Positions 1 through 7,159 of a DNA stretch of 64,000 nucleotides are shown here, piece by piece. Each line of letters opens with the position of its first letter. The first letter of the stretch is position 1. Under the pieces are notes generated by a model. That model did no database searches, had not been told where the DNA came from, and saw nothing but the letters and a program-made list of their open reading frames with translations. The stretch is from Streptomyces olivaceus (GTDB taxonomy: Bacteria; Actinomycetota; Actinomycetes; Streptomycetales; Streptomycetaceae): the NCBI RefSeq assembly GCF_000721235.1, contig NZ_JOFH01000019.1, forward strand, positions 124,001 to 188,000, given 5' to 3'. Both the position numbers and the translations under genes were made by a program.

Positions 1-729
1 GTGATCACCAGCACCGAAGCGGGGCGCCACGGTGTCAGCCCCGAGCGTGTCCGGCGGATCGCCTTCCGGTACGAGTGCACGGACCAGGCTTTGGTGGACG
101 CGTTGGTCTCCATGTGCGGGGACCGCACAACCGGTTGGTGGGAGGAGTACCGCGACGTCCTGCCCGCGACGTTCCTGGACATCGCCGAACTGGAGTGGCA
201 CGCCGAGGGCCTGCGCGTGAGCACGATGACGCACATGCCGGGGCAGTTCCAGACCGACGCCTACGCACGCGCCCTCTTCCAAGCCGCCATCCCGGCACTG
301 CCCGCCGAGGAGTTCGAGGCCAGAGTCGCCCACCGTGTACAGAGACACCAGGTGATCGATCGGCCAGGGGCCCCGGCGTACGCGCTGATCATCCACGAAG
401 CCGCTCTGCGGATCGAAGTCGGCGGGCGCTCGGTGCTGCGGAGCCAGCTCGGTCACCTCATGGCGGCGGCGGACCGCGACAACGTGACAGTCCAGGCCAT
501 CCCCTTCTCGGCGGGAGCGTTTCCCGGTTCCGGCCAGTCGATCCTGTACGCCTCCGGCCGGGTGCCCGCTCTTGACACCGTTCAGCTTGATCGCAGCACG
601 GCGGGAGAATTCCTCTACTCGGGCGCCCACTTGTGCAAGTACCGCCTGCAACTCGACGAGATGCAGCGGATCGCACTCCGGCCCAAAGAGACCGTCGATC
701 TCATGCACAGCATTTCTCAGAGCCTCTAG
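1..729 (+). CDS. Helix-turn-helix regulator with DUF5753 domain, 5' end outside window
   Basis: The visible part is the linker plus DUF5753 domain of the XRE-family regulators that are abundant in Streptomyces. It shows the family pattern of a W-rich segment near residues 45-65 (WWEEYRDVLP), then a T/M-P-G-Q-F-Q-T-D-A-Y-A-R segment around residue 80 that precedes the conserved globular region. Full family members run to about 280 residues with an N-terminal HTH; only 242 codons are seen here and no HTH is visible, so the true start very probably lies left of position 1 and the GTG at base 1 is internal. The next gene, a DUF397 protein 11 bases downstream, is the usual partner of this family. 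Such pairs (for example BldB/WhiJ-like groups) act in development or as toxin-antitoxin-like modules; the specific role here is unknown. Confidence 0.85.
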   Translation: MITSTEAGRHGVSPERVRRIAFRYECTDQALVDALVSMCGDRTTGWWEEYRDVLPATFLDIAELEWHAEGLRVSTMTHMPGQFQTDAYARALFQAAIPALPAEEFEARVAHRVQRHQVIDRPGAPAYALIIHEAALRIEVGGRSVLRSQLGHLMAAADRDNVTVQAIPFSAGAFPGSGQSILYASGRVPALDTVQLDRSTAGEFLYSGAHLCKYRLQLDEMQRIALRPKETVDLMHSISQSL

Positions 730-740
730 GAGACCTGACC

Positions 741-932
741 ATGTCTGGAATCAGCTGGGAAGCCCCCTTCTGCCAGGACGCGAGCAACTGCTTCCGCCTC
801 GGCACCGACGCCGACGGCAACGGGTACATAGCCGTGAGTGGGGAGGAGGATCGGTACCTCACCGACTCGCTCGAAGCCCTGCGGACCCTCATTACCGATA
901 TCAAGGCCGGTAAAGCCGACCACCTGCTGTAG
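741..932 (+). CDS. DUF397 small protein
   Basis: A 63-residue protein of the DUF397 family. The start is taken as the ATG after an AGGAGA ribosome binding site that overlaps the end of the preceding gene; an upstream in-frame start would create a non-family N-terminus. The typical pattern is visible: an S-W segment near the start, a central C-x-x-L/A-G-x-D-x-x-G-x-x-A-V-S block, and a C-terminal helix. DUF397 proteins are usually encoded immediately after an XRE/DUF5753 regulator, as here, and are thought to be its regulatory partner. No enzymatic motif is visible. Cytoplasmic, no signal peptide. Confidence 0.85.
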   Translation: MSGISWEAPFCQDASNCFRLGTDADGNGYIAVSGEEDRYLTDSLEALRTLITDIKAGKADHLL

Positions 933-955
933 CACCTCCTTGCTCGCCGCGCAGG

Positions 956-1804
956 TCAGGACAGCGCCGGTACGTGTTCGGTGCCGATGACGCGGAGGGC
1001 GTCCAGGGCGGAGGCCTCCCGCGTGCCGGGGGCGGCGGAGTAGACGATCATCGACTGGTCGGTGTCGGGGAGCACCAGCGTGTCGCAGTCCAGTGCGAGG
1101 CGCCCCACCTCGGGGTGGTCGATCGTCTTGCGCATCGACTGGCGCACGGTCGAGCGTCCTTCCTCCCACGCCGTCCGGAAACGGTCGCTGCCCGTGGTCA
1201 GCTCGTGGATCAGCAGGCCGAGTTCCGGGTCGTCCGGGTAGCGCGAGAGCGCGGTGCGGAGCAGGCCGACCGCCTGCTGCGTCCACGTCGTCTCTTCCTC
1301 CGGGGTGAAGGCCACGCGGGCGCAGCCGGTGCCGAGGAGCCGCTGCCAGACGATGTTGCGCCGGCCTGCGGGCCACCGGCTCAGGTCGCCGAGGAGTGCG
1401 CGGGCCATCGGGTTCTGTGCCAGGACGTCGCCTTTGGCCGACAGCACCACCGCGGGGAGGTCGGCGAGCCGCTGGAGCAGTCGCAGCACGCTCGGCCGTA
1501 TCGACATCTCGATCTCCGTGCGGAGCGGTGGTGCGCTGCCCGCGAGGCGGAAGACCTGGTCGCGTTCGTCGGGCTCCAGGCGCAGGGCCCGGGTCAGGGC
1601 GGTGAGTACTTGGGGCGAGGGGCGCGGTCCGCGGGCCTGTTCCAGGCGGACGACGTACTCGACGCTCACCCCGGCGAGCAGGGCGACCTCCTCGCGGCGG
1701 AGTCCGGTGACCCGCCGTCTGGGACCGGCTGTCAGGCCGACTTCTCCGGGTGCGAGGCGGGCCCGGGCCGCCTTGAGCACGCGGCCGAGTTCGAGGCGAT
1801 CCAT
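956..1804 (-). CDS. XRE-family transcriptional regulator with MmyB-like ligand-binding domain
   Basis: A 282-residue regulator. Residues about 7-75 form an XRE-type helix-turn-helix with the signature V-T-G-L-R-R-E-E-V-A-L-L-A-G-V-S typical of the MmyB-like group. Residues about 105-270 match the MmyB-like ligand-binding domain, a PAS-like fold that in structural studies binds fatty-acid-like ligands. It is divergent from a short-chain dehydrogenase gene, and this family very often controls such a neighbouring oxidoreductase. The 210-base gap between them holds an inverted repeat (annotated separately) that could be its operator. The ligand and its sign of control cannot be read from the sequence. 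Confidence 0.88.
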   Translation of the reverse strand: MDRLELGRVLKAARARLAPGEVGLTAGPRRRVTGLRREEVALLAGVSVEYVVRLEQARGPRPSPQVLTALTRALRLEPDERDQVFRLAGSAPPLRTEIEMSIRPSVLRLLQRLADLPAVVLSAKGDVLAQNPMARALLGDLSRWPAGRRNIVWQRLLGTGCARVAFTPEEETTWTQQAVGLLRTALSRYPDDPELGLLIHELTTGSDRFRTAWEEGRSTVRQSMRKTIDHPEVGRLALDCDTLVLPDTDQSMIVYSAAPGTREASALDALRVIGTEHVPALS

Positions 1805-1833
1805 ACGGTCATTGTCGCGCCGTCGGCGCCGGG

Positions 1834-1875
1834 GATCCTGGTACGGGCACTACTACCCACGGGCGTACCTGGATC
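1834..1875. promoter_or_regulatory. Candidate operator dyad between XRE regulator and SDR gene
   Basis: Imperfect inverted repeat: left arm gatcctggtac (1834-1844) and right arm gtacctggatc (1865-1875), pairing at 9 of 11 positions around a 20-base centre. It lies 30 bases upstream of the regulator start in the divergent intergenic region, which is where an autoregulatory XRE/MmyB operator would be expected. The function is inferred from position only. Confidence 0.35.
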
Positions 1876-2014
1876 GCGCTCCGCCACCGGTTCATCGTGG
1901 CGGCATGAGGGAGACGGGCGGAGCTCCCGAGGCTGCCAGTGGGTCCTGCGCCCCCTCGGCCTTGCCGGACGACGCCCACACCCCCGTGCTGCGCCACACG
2001 AGGAAGTAGGGGAC

Positions 2015-2980
2015 ATGACCACGATCTTGATCACCGGCGGCCACTCGGGGATCGGTCTCGCCGCGGCGCGCACGCTCGCCGCACAGCACATCGACCTCGT
2101 GCTGGCGGGGCGCAGTCCGGAACGGATGCGGGAGGTCGCGGACGAGTTGGGCGCGACCTACGGAGTGACCGTGACCACGTTGCCGCTCGACATCTCCTCC
2201 CTCGCCTCGGTCCGGGCCGGAGCGGAGGAGTTCCGGAGGGCGGCGGAGAACGGCGGGGTCGGCTCGCTGAACGCGATCCTCTGCAACGCGGGCGGCCGGT
2301 TCGAGGGCGAGGTCTCCTACAGCCCCGACGGGTACGAGACGACCTTCGCCACCAACTGCCTCGGGCACTTCCTGCTCGTCGAACTCCTGCTTCCGTGCCT
2401 GGCCGAGCGGGGACGGGTGGTGTACACCGCCAGCGGTACCCACGACCCGGACACGATGGACGGAAGGGCGGTCGGCGCCGCCGTCGAGCCGGATGCCGTC
2501 GCGCTGGCCAACGACGGCAGGCGCGGAGGCAAGGCGCTGTCCGCCGGCCGGCGCTACTCCACGTCGAAGCTGTGCGTCGTGATGTACGCCTACGAGTTGG
2601 ACCGCCGGCTCCGCCGGGCCGGCAGCTCGGTCGCCTCGATCGCCTTCGACCCGGGCTCCGTGCCCGAGACCGGCTTCCTCCGCGGTATGCCGGGGCCCGT
2701 CCGGTGGTTGTCGACCAGCGCCGTCGTGAAGTGGGTGTTCAAGCGGGTGGGCATCGTCACGTCCGACGCCGGGTTCTCCGGTGCGTCCTTGGCGGCGCTC
2801 GCGGCCGGTCCCGAGCACGCGGGGCACTCGGGAACGTACTTCCAGGCGCAGGACGGAACCCTCTCCGCGGTGCGGTCGGCGCGCGTCTCCTACGACGAAC
2901 AGCGCGCCGCGAAGCTGTGGGACGACTCCCGGCAACTCGTGGGCCTGACCGCCGAGGAGGAGGCTTTGCGGTTTGCATAG
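2015..2980 (+). CDS. Short-chain dehydrogenase/reductase (SDR family)
   Basis: A 321-residue NAD(P)-dependent oxidoreductase. The Rossmann motif TGGHSGIG is at residues 7-14, the structural C-N-A-G at 90-93, and the catalytic Ser140 and Y-S-T-S-K (Tyr181, Lys185) are all present. Length and the long insertion before the active-site tyrosine resemble the protochlorophyllide-reductase/WW-oxidoreductase-like SDR subgroup. The start is the ATG preceded by AGGAAG; upstream in-frame sequence is antisense to the regulator. The divergent XRE/MmyB regulator probably controls it. The substrate is unknown. Confidence 0.9.
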   Translation: MTTILITGGHSGIGLAAARTLAAQHIDLVLAGRSPERMREVADELGATYGVTVTTLPLDISSLASVRAGAEEFRRAAENGGVGSLNAILCNAGGRFEGEVSYSPDGYETTFATNCLGHFLLVELLLPCLAERGRVVYTASGTHDPDTMDGRAVGAAVEPDAVALANDGRRGGKALSAGRRYSTSKLCVVMYAYELDRRLRRAGSSVASIAFDPGSVPETGFLRGMPGPVRWLSTSAVVKWVFKRVGIVTSDAGFSGASLAALAAGPEHAGHSGTYFQAQDGTLSAVRSARVSYDEQRAAKLWDDSRQLVGLTAEEEALRFA

Positions 2981-3071
2981 CGGGCCTCCCCCGCCCCCCC
3001 CCCGGCGGCCGAGCGCTACGAGCAGGTACTGGCCGCGTCGGCGCCGTACTGAGCGGAGAGTGGGCCGCGTT

Positions 3072-3935
3072 CTACGAAGGGGGGTCGGCCTGCGCCAGGA
3101 TGCGCCGGGCCTGGTGGAGGCGGGGCAGGTCCATGATCTCGCCGTCCAGGCGGATCGCGCCGCCGTTCGAGGTGCGGGCCGCCTCCAGTGCCCGGCGGGC
3201 CCAGGCCAGCTCGGCCTCCGTGGGGAGGAAGGCGCGGTGGATGCCGGGGAGCTGGCGGGGGTGGAGGGCGAGTTTGCCGCCGAAGCCCAGGTCGCGGCTG
3301 CGGCGGGCCTCGCGCTCGGTGAGTTCCTCGTCGTCCAGGGCGAGGGTGACGCCGTCGACGGGGGCGGCGAGTCCGGCGGCCCGGGAGGCGTTGACGAGCG
3401 TGCTGCGGGCGTAGAGCAGCTCGTCCTCGGCGGGTGGGCGCGGGGTGGCCGCGATGTCGTGGGCGTAGTCCACGCTGCCGAAGACGAGCCGGACCACGCC
3501 TTCGCAGTCGGCGGTGGCGTCCGCGTCGCGGATGCCGCGTGCGGATTCGATCAGGGGGAGCAGGGCCGTCCCGGGTGGCAGGGACGCGGCCGTGACCTCG
3601 GTCGTGTTCGCGTCGGCCTTGGGGAGGAGTACGGCGGTGGGGGCGCGGTTCGACGCGTGGGCGGCGGTCAGGGCTGCCAGGTCCGCCTCGTACCAGTCGG
3701 TGCCGGGGGCGTTGATGCGCAGGGCGGCGGCCGGCAGGCCCGGCCAGGCGAAGGCGGACGCGCGGGCCGTCGCCTTGTCGTCGGGGCCGACCGCGTCCTC
3801 CAGGTCGACGACGACCAGGTCGGCGGCGCTGGCGGCGGCCTTCTCGTAGCGGTCGGGGCGGGAGCCCGGGACGAAGAGGATGCTGCGCGCCGTGGTCACG
3901 GGGGCCGTGGTCACGGGGGAGGTCGGGTCCGTCAC
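3072..3935 (-). CDS. HpcH/HpaI aldolase / CitE-like CoA-ester lyase
   Basis: A 287-residue cytoplasmic lyase of the CitE-like branch, which cleaves malyl-, citramalyl- or hydroxymethylglutaryl-CoA type thioesters with Mg2+. Visible signatures are S-I-L-F-V-P-G-S-R-P near the N-terminus (residues 18-27), V-D-L-E-D-A-V at 43-49, the metal ligand Glu130 in P-L-I-E-S-A and Asp156 in G-S-V-D-Y-x-x-D-I. The GTG start overlaps the stop of the upstream transporter gene by four bases (GTGA), so the two are translationally coupled. Together with the nearby CoA-transferase and MaoC hydratase genes on the opposite strand it completes a transferase-hydratase-lyase set, as used for itaconate (itaconyl-CoA to citramalyl-CoA to acetyl-CoA and pyruvate). 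Citramalyl-CoA lyase is therefore the best guess; malyl-CoA lyase or another CitE-like activity is the alternative. Confidence 0.85.
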   Translation of the reverse strand: MTDPTSPVTTAPVTTARSILFVPGSRPDRYEKAAASAADLVVVDLEDAVGPDDKATARASAFAWPGLPAAALRINAPGTDWYEADLAALTAAHASNRAPTAVLLPKADANTTEVTAASLPPGTALLPLIESARGIRDADATADCEGVVRLVFGSVDYAHDIAATPRPPAEDELLYARSTLVNASRAAGLAAPVDGVTLALDDEELTEREARRSRDLGFGGKLALHPRQLPGIHRAFLPTEAELAWARRALEAARTSNGGAIRLDGEIMDLPRLHQARRILAQADPPS

Positions 3936-5359
3936 TGGGTGCTCCTCTTGGGTGTGGCCGCGCCGGGGGCGGCCGGTGGGTCGTCCGCGCCGATGTCGTC
4001 CAGGGCCCTGTTCGTCGTGCGTTCGCCGAGGACGACCAGGACCAGGCCCATCAGGAGCGCCATCACCGCCAGGTAGACGAAGACGGTCGTGAAGCCGAAC
4101 GCGGTGTAGATCCAGCTGACGGTGACGCCGCCGATCACGCCCGCGAGGCGGCCGAAGCCGGTGGCGATACCGGCGCCGAGGCCGCGCAGCGGGGTGGGGA
4201 AGACCTCGGGGATGTAGGTGTACTGCACGGCCACGCCGCACTGGAGCAGCATCGTGGCGAGGAAGCCGGTGAGGACCAGCGCCGCTCCCCCGTCCACCAC
4301 GCCGAAGGCCAGCAGGAGGACGGCGACCAGGGACTCGATGGCCAGGAGCAGCATGCGGCGGTCGAAGCGGTCGATGAAGGGCATCGCGAGGAGGGCGCCG
4401 GGGACGGCGGCCGCCGCGAGCCACGAGGTGACGTTGAGGCTCTCGGACTGGGTGTAGCCGTTCTCCACGAGGAGGGTGGGGAGCCAGGAGTTGAAGCCGT
4501 AGAAGCACAGGATGAGGAAGATCGAGACGAGGGACGTGGCGATCAGCCTGCGGCGGTTGCGGCCGGTGAGGAGGTCGGCGAGGCGGGCGCGCGGGACGGG
4601 CGCGGTCTCCAGGGGCGGGGGCAGCTCCGTGCCGGTGCGGGCCACGGCCTCCTTCTCCAGGCGTTCGACGAGGGCGAGCGCCTCGTCCTCGCGCCCGTGG
4701 GCGACGTGCCAGCGGACGGACTCCGGGAGGATGCGGGCGGCGACGAAGACGCCGAGGATGCCGAGGGCGCCGACGACGAAGACCCAGCGCCAGCTCTCCG
4801 TGCTGAGCGGGATGACCAGGCGGGACACCCATGCGGCGACGGGTACGCCGACGAAGCCGAGGACCAGGATCCAGGACTGGTAGCGGCCGCGCAGCGCACG
4901 CGGATACATCTCGCTGACCCAGACCAGGAGCACGCCGGTCATCGCCTGGAGGCCGACGCCGGTGAGGAAGCGGGTGACGCCCATCTGCCAGGCGTTGAAG
5001 GAGAGGGCGGAGAGGAGGGAGAAGGTCGAGTAGAAGACGACCGCGCCGAGCAGGACCTTGCGGCGGCCGAAGCGGTCGGAGAGGCGGCCGCCCAGGATGG
5101 CGCCGAGGAACATGCCGGCGAAGCCGATGGACGTGACGACGCCGACCGCGTCGAGCGAGAGGCCCCACTGCTCCCGCAGCCGGGGGGCGACGTAGGCGAA
5201 GGTGTTCAGGTCGATCAGGTCGAAGCTGAAGAGGAAGCCGAGCAGTACGGCCCACCTGCGGTGGGACCGGGTCGCCACGGGGATGCGGTCCAGCCGGGCG
5301 GTCGCCGACGCGGTGGGTGCGGCCCCGGATCGTGGCTCGCCGTTGGTTGTCGTTGTCAT
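3932..5359 (-). CDS. MFS transporter, carboxylate/aromatic-acid:H+ symporter type
   Basis: A 475-residue membrane protein with about twelve hydrophobic segments and the major facilitator motif A in loop 2-3 (G-G-R-L-S-D-R-F-G-R-R-K). A repeat of it appears in the second half as F-I-D-R-F-D-R-R. Sequence style (D-x-x-D at the end of helix 1, central loop near residue 210-240) fits the sugar-porter/aromatic-acid symporter group that imports carboxylates with protons. The start chosen is the ATG before TTGTCATGG on the opposite strand; an upstream in-frame ATG at base 5491 would add a basic non-conserved leader. It is first in a two-gene operon with the CitE-like lyase and carries the GntR-type operator upstream, so it probably imports the substrate of the catabolic island. 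Confidence 0.88.
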   Translation of the reverse strand: MTTTTNGEPRSGAAPTASATARLDRIPVATRSHRRWAVLLGFLFSFDLIDLNTFAYVAPRLREQWGLSLDAVGVVTSIGFAGMFLGAILGGRLSDRFGRRKVLLGAVVFYSTFSLLSALSFNAWQMGVTRFLTGVGLQAMTGVLLVWVSEMYPRALRGRYQSWILVLGFVGVPVAAWVSRLVIPLSTESWRWVFVVGALGILGVFVAARILPESVRWHVAHGREDEALALVERLEKEAVARTGTELPPPLETAPVPRARLADLLTGRNRRRLIATSLVSIFLILCFYGFNSWLPTLLVENGYTQSESLNVTSWLAAAAVPGALLAMPFIDRFDRRMLLLAIESLVAVLLLAFGVVDGGAALVLTGFLATMLLQCGVAVQYTYIPEVFPTPLRGLGAGIATGFGRLAGVIGGVTVSWIYTAFGFTTVFVYLAVMALLMGLVLVVLGERTTNRALDDIGADDPPAAPGAATPKRSTQ

Positions 5360-5527
5360 GGTGTCTGCCTCGCACGGTCGTTGGCGGCTCGTGGCGGCTG
5401 GAGCCGGAACGGCTCGTCTCCGCGCGGCGCGTCGCAGGGCCGGCGGGAGGGCGTGGCAAGCGCCCTGGCGTCGGCGGCGTACGGCTTGCATCCCGCGGGC
5501 GGTGTGCCGCGGGTCACGACTGCCGGA

Positions 5528-5557
5528 ACACTAAAGGTCGAACATTTCCGTGGGCAA
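5528..5557 (-). promoter_or_regulatory. Promoter with GntR-type operator for the MFS/lyase operon
   Basis: On the minus strand TTGCCC (5552-5557) and TAGTGT (5528-5533) are separated by 18 bases. The spacer contains aaatgttcgacctttag (5531-5547), which matches 15 of 17 positions of the palindromic core at 6461-6477. Identical placement of the same operator inside a -35/-10 pair at both promoters suggests repression by the GntR regulator encoded between them. The distance to the transporter ATG implies a leader of roughly 160 bases. Confidence 0.6.
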
Positions 5558-5638
5558 TACCCGTGCAGCAGACAGTTGGGAAGAGGGCCTACGCCGGTGC
5601 CGTCCGTCGGTGCTGTTCGCCGACGCCGCCCGTCGGTG

Positions 5639-6379
5639 CTAGCCGTCCTCGCCCCGGCCCGCGTCGACCTGGGTGACGTCGATGCGCGTGTACGTGTCGC
5701 GCAGGGCGGCCAGGTGCAGGCGCATCGCGCGGCTCGCGGCGTCGGCGCGGCCGGCCCGTACGTGTTCGAGGATCTCGGCGTGCTCGTCGGCGACGGTGCG
5801 CCAGAAGGACGCGTCGGCGCGTTCCCGCAGGAAGCGCTCGCGCAGCACCGTGAAGACCGGCTTGGTGATCATGTCGAGGAGCGGGTTGTCGGCGGCCCGC
5901 AGCAGGAGCACGTGGAAGTTGCTGTTGGCGCTCCACCGGGCGCCCTCGGGGGTGTCCTCGCCACCCACCAGCACGATCGAGGAGGCCAGGCGCTCCAGGT
6001 CGGCCTCGCTGCGGCGACGGGCGGCGAGGCCGGCGGCCGGGACCTCCAGCATGGCGCGCACCTCCAGGAGCTGCGAGACCGAGACCCTGCCCCGGCTGAG
6101 CAGGCCGAGCGAGGCGCTCAGGTACTCGGAGACGTCCTCCGGGGAGGGTTCGGCGACGAAGGTGCCGCCCTTCACGCCACGGGTGGTGGTCAGCAGTTTC
6201 TGGGAGGCGAGCACCCGCAGGGCCTCGCGGAGGGTGCCGCGGCTGATCTCCATCCGGGCGGTCAGCTCGCCCTCGGACGGCAACCGTTCGCCGGGCAGCA
6301 GCTCACCGCTGAGGATCATGTCGCGCAGGATCTCGGCGACCCGTTCGTAACCGAGCTGGGGGCGTCCACTTGGCTGCAT
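5639..6379 (-). CDS. FadR/GntR-family transcriptional repressor
   Basis: A 246-residue regulator. Residues about 10-78 are a GntR winged helix (Y-E-R-V-A-E-I-L-R, then L-P-S-E-G-E-L-T-A-R and S-R-G-T-L-R-E-A-L-R-V-L). Residues about 95-230 are an all-helical FadR C-terminal effector domain with the D/E-x3-H ... H metal-ligand style residues (E-V-R-A-M-L-E, N-F-H, D-E-H, R-L-H-L). The start chosen is the ATG following a GGGC ribosome site and giving the family's short leader; an upstream in-frame ATG at 6487 lies inside the operator. It is flanked by the two halves of the catabolic island, and a matching operator precedes each, so it is the probable ligand-released repressor of both. Confidence 0.9.
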   Translation of the reverse strand: MQPSGRPQLGYERVAEILRDMILSGELLPGERLPSEGELTARMEISRGTLREALRVLASQKLLTTTRGVKGGTFVAEPSPEDVSEYLSASLGLLSRGRVSVSQLLEVRAMLEVPAAGLAARRRSEADLERLASSIVLVGGEDTPEGARWSANSNFHVLLLRAADNPLLDMITKPVFTVLRERFLRERADASFWRTVADEHAEILEHVRAGRADAASRAMRLHLAALRDTYTRIDVTQVDAGRGEDG

Positions 6380-6448
6380 GCCCTGCACGCTACCGGGCGG
6401 CGGGCGCGCCGGACCCCGCGGACGGGTGGCGGAAGTGGGGTGGGCCTC

Positions 6449-6478
6449 TTGACGCGCTAAATGTTTGACATTTAGCGT
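6449..6478 (+). promoter_or_regulatory. Promoter with palindromic GntR operator for the catabolic operon
   Basis: TTGACG (6449-6454) and TAGCGT (6473-6478) are 18 bases apart. Within and overlapping the spacer is a perfect inverted repeat: cgctaaatg (6455-6463), five bases, catttagcg (6469-6477). It sits about 120 bases upstream of the MaoC gene and about 75 bases upstream of the GntR start, so it can serve the operon and autoregulation. A near copy occupies the same position in the MFS/lyase promoter. Confidence 0.7.
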
Positions 6479-6511
6479 CCCCGGCATAACCGCCTCCGCT
6501 CACAAGCCGGA

Positions 6512-6580
6512 GGCGCCGCCCGTTCGCGGCGGAGGCGCCGCACCTCTCGCGGCGGTGGCGCCGCCCGTTCGCGGCGGAGG
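6512..6580. repeat. Three tandem 22-23 bp GC-rich repeats in a 5' leader
   Basis: Units at 6512-6533, 6534-6556 and 6557-6578 share the frame ggcgccgc...ggcgg; units 1 and 3 are identical and unit 2 differs at a few positions. They lie in the untranslated leader between the operator promoter and the MaoC ribosome binding site (AAGGAG). Each unit can fold on itself (ggcgccgcc / ggcgg). Their role is unknown. Confidence 0.6.
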
Positions 6581-6598
6581 TCGACAAGGAGCTGGGAC

Positions 6599-7159
6599 AT
6601 GAGCATCAAGCCCGGATGGCAGGGCCGGTACTACGAGGACTTCACCGTCGGGGACGTCTACCAGCACCCCCTGGGGCGCACCGTGAACGAGACCGACAAC
6701 ACCTGGTTCACGCTGCTGACGATGAACACCAACCAGGCGCACTTCAACGAACAGGTCGGTGCCGGCTCCGAGTTCGGCAAGCCGCTGGTCGTCTCCACGC
6801 TCACGCTGGCCATCGCGGTCGGCCAGAGCGTCATCGACGTCACCCAGAACGCCTTCGCCAACCTCGGCCTGGACGACGTGAAGTTCACCCACCCCGTCTT
6901 CGCCGGGGACACGCTCTGGACGGAGTCGGTGGTGCTCGCCAAGCGCGAGTCCGGCTCCCGGCCGACGGCCGGCATCGTCACCGTGCACTCGCGGACGCTG
7001 AACCAGCACGGCGAGGAGGTGCTGAGCTTCAAGCGCTCCTTCTTCGTCCACAAGCACGGCGCGGCCGGTGCCGAGTCGCGCTTCCCCGTGGGCAAGAAGC
7101 CGCTGCCCGTACCGGCTCAGGCGGCGGAGGCGGCCGCCGGCGAGGGGAGCGGGGCGTGA
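6599..7159 (+). CDS. MaoC-family enoyl-CoA hydratase
   Basis: A 186-residue single-hotdog protein of the MaoC dehydratase family. It starts Y-Y-E-D-F-T-V-G-D-V-Y, followed by the family region N-x-x-H-F-N-E (N44-N-Q-A-H-F-N), G-K-P-L-V-V-S at about 60-66 and D-D-V-K-F-T-H-P-V-F-A-G-D-T-L at about 97-111, the hydratase signature. It is the first gene of a tightly coupled four-gene operon: its stop overlaps the CoA-transferase start (GTGA). With the transferase and CitE-like lyase it would hydrate itaconyl-CoA or mesaconyl-CoA to citramalyl-CoA. It resembles the short single-domain MaoC proteins of actinobacteria rather than the larger two-domain mesaconyl-CoA hydratases. Family is sure; substrate is inferred from context. 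Confidence 0.85.
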   Translation: MSIKPGWQGRYYEDFTVGDVYQHPLGRTVNETDNTWFTLLTMNTNQAHFNEQVGAGSEFGKPLVVSTLTLAIAVGQSVIDVTQNAFANLGLDDVKFTHPVFAGDTLWTESVVLAKRESGSRPTAGIVTVHSRTLNQHGEEVLSFKRSFFVHKHGAAGAESRFPVGKKPLPVPAQAAEAAAGEGSGA

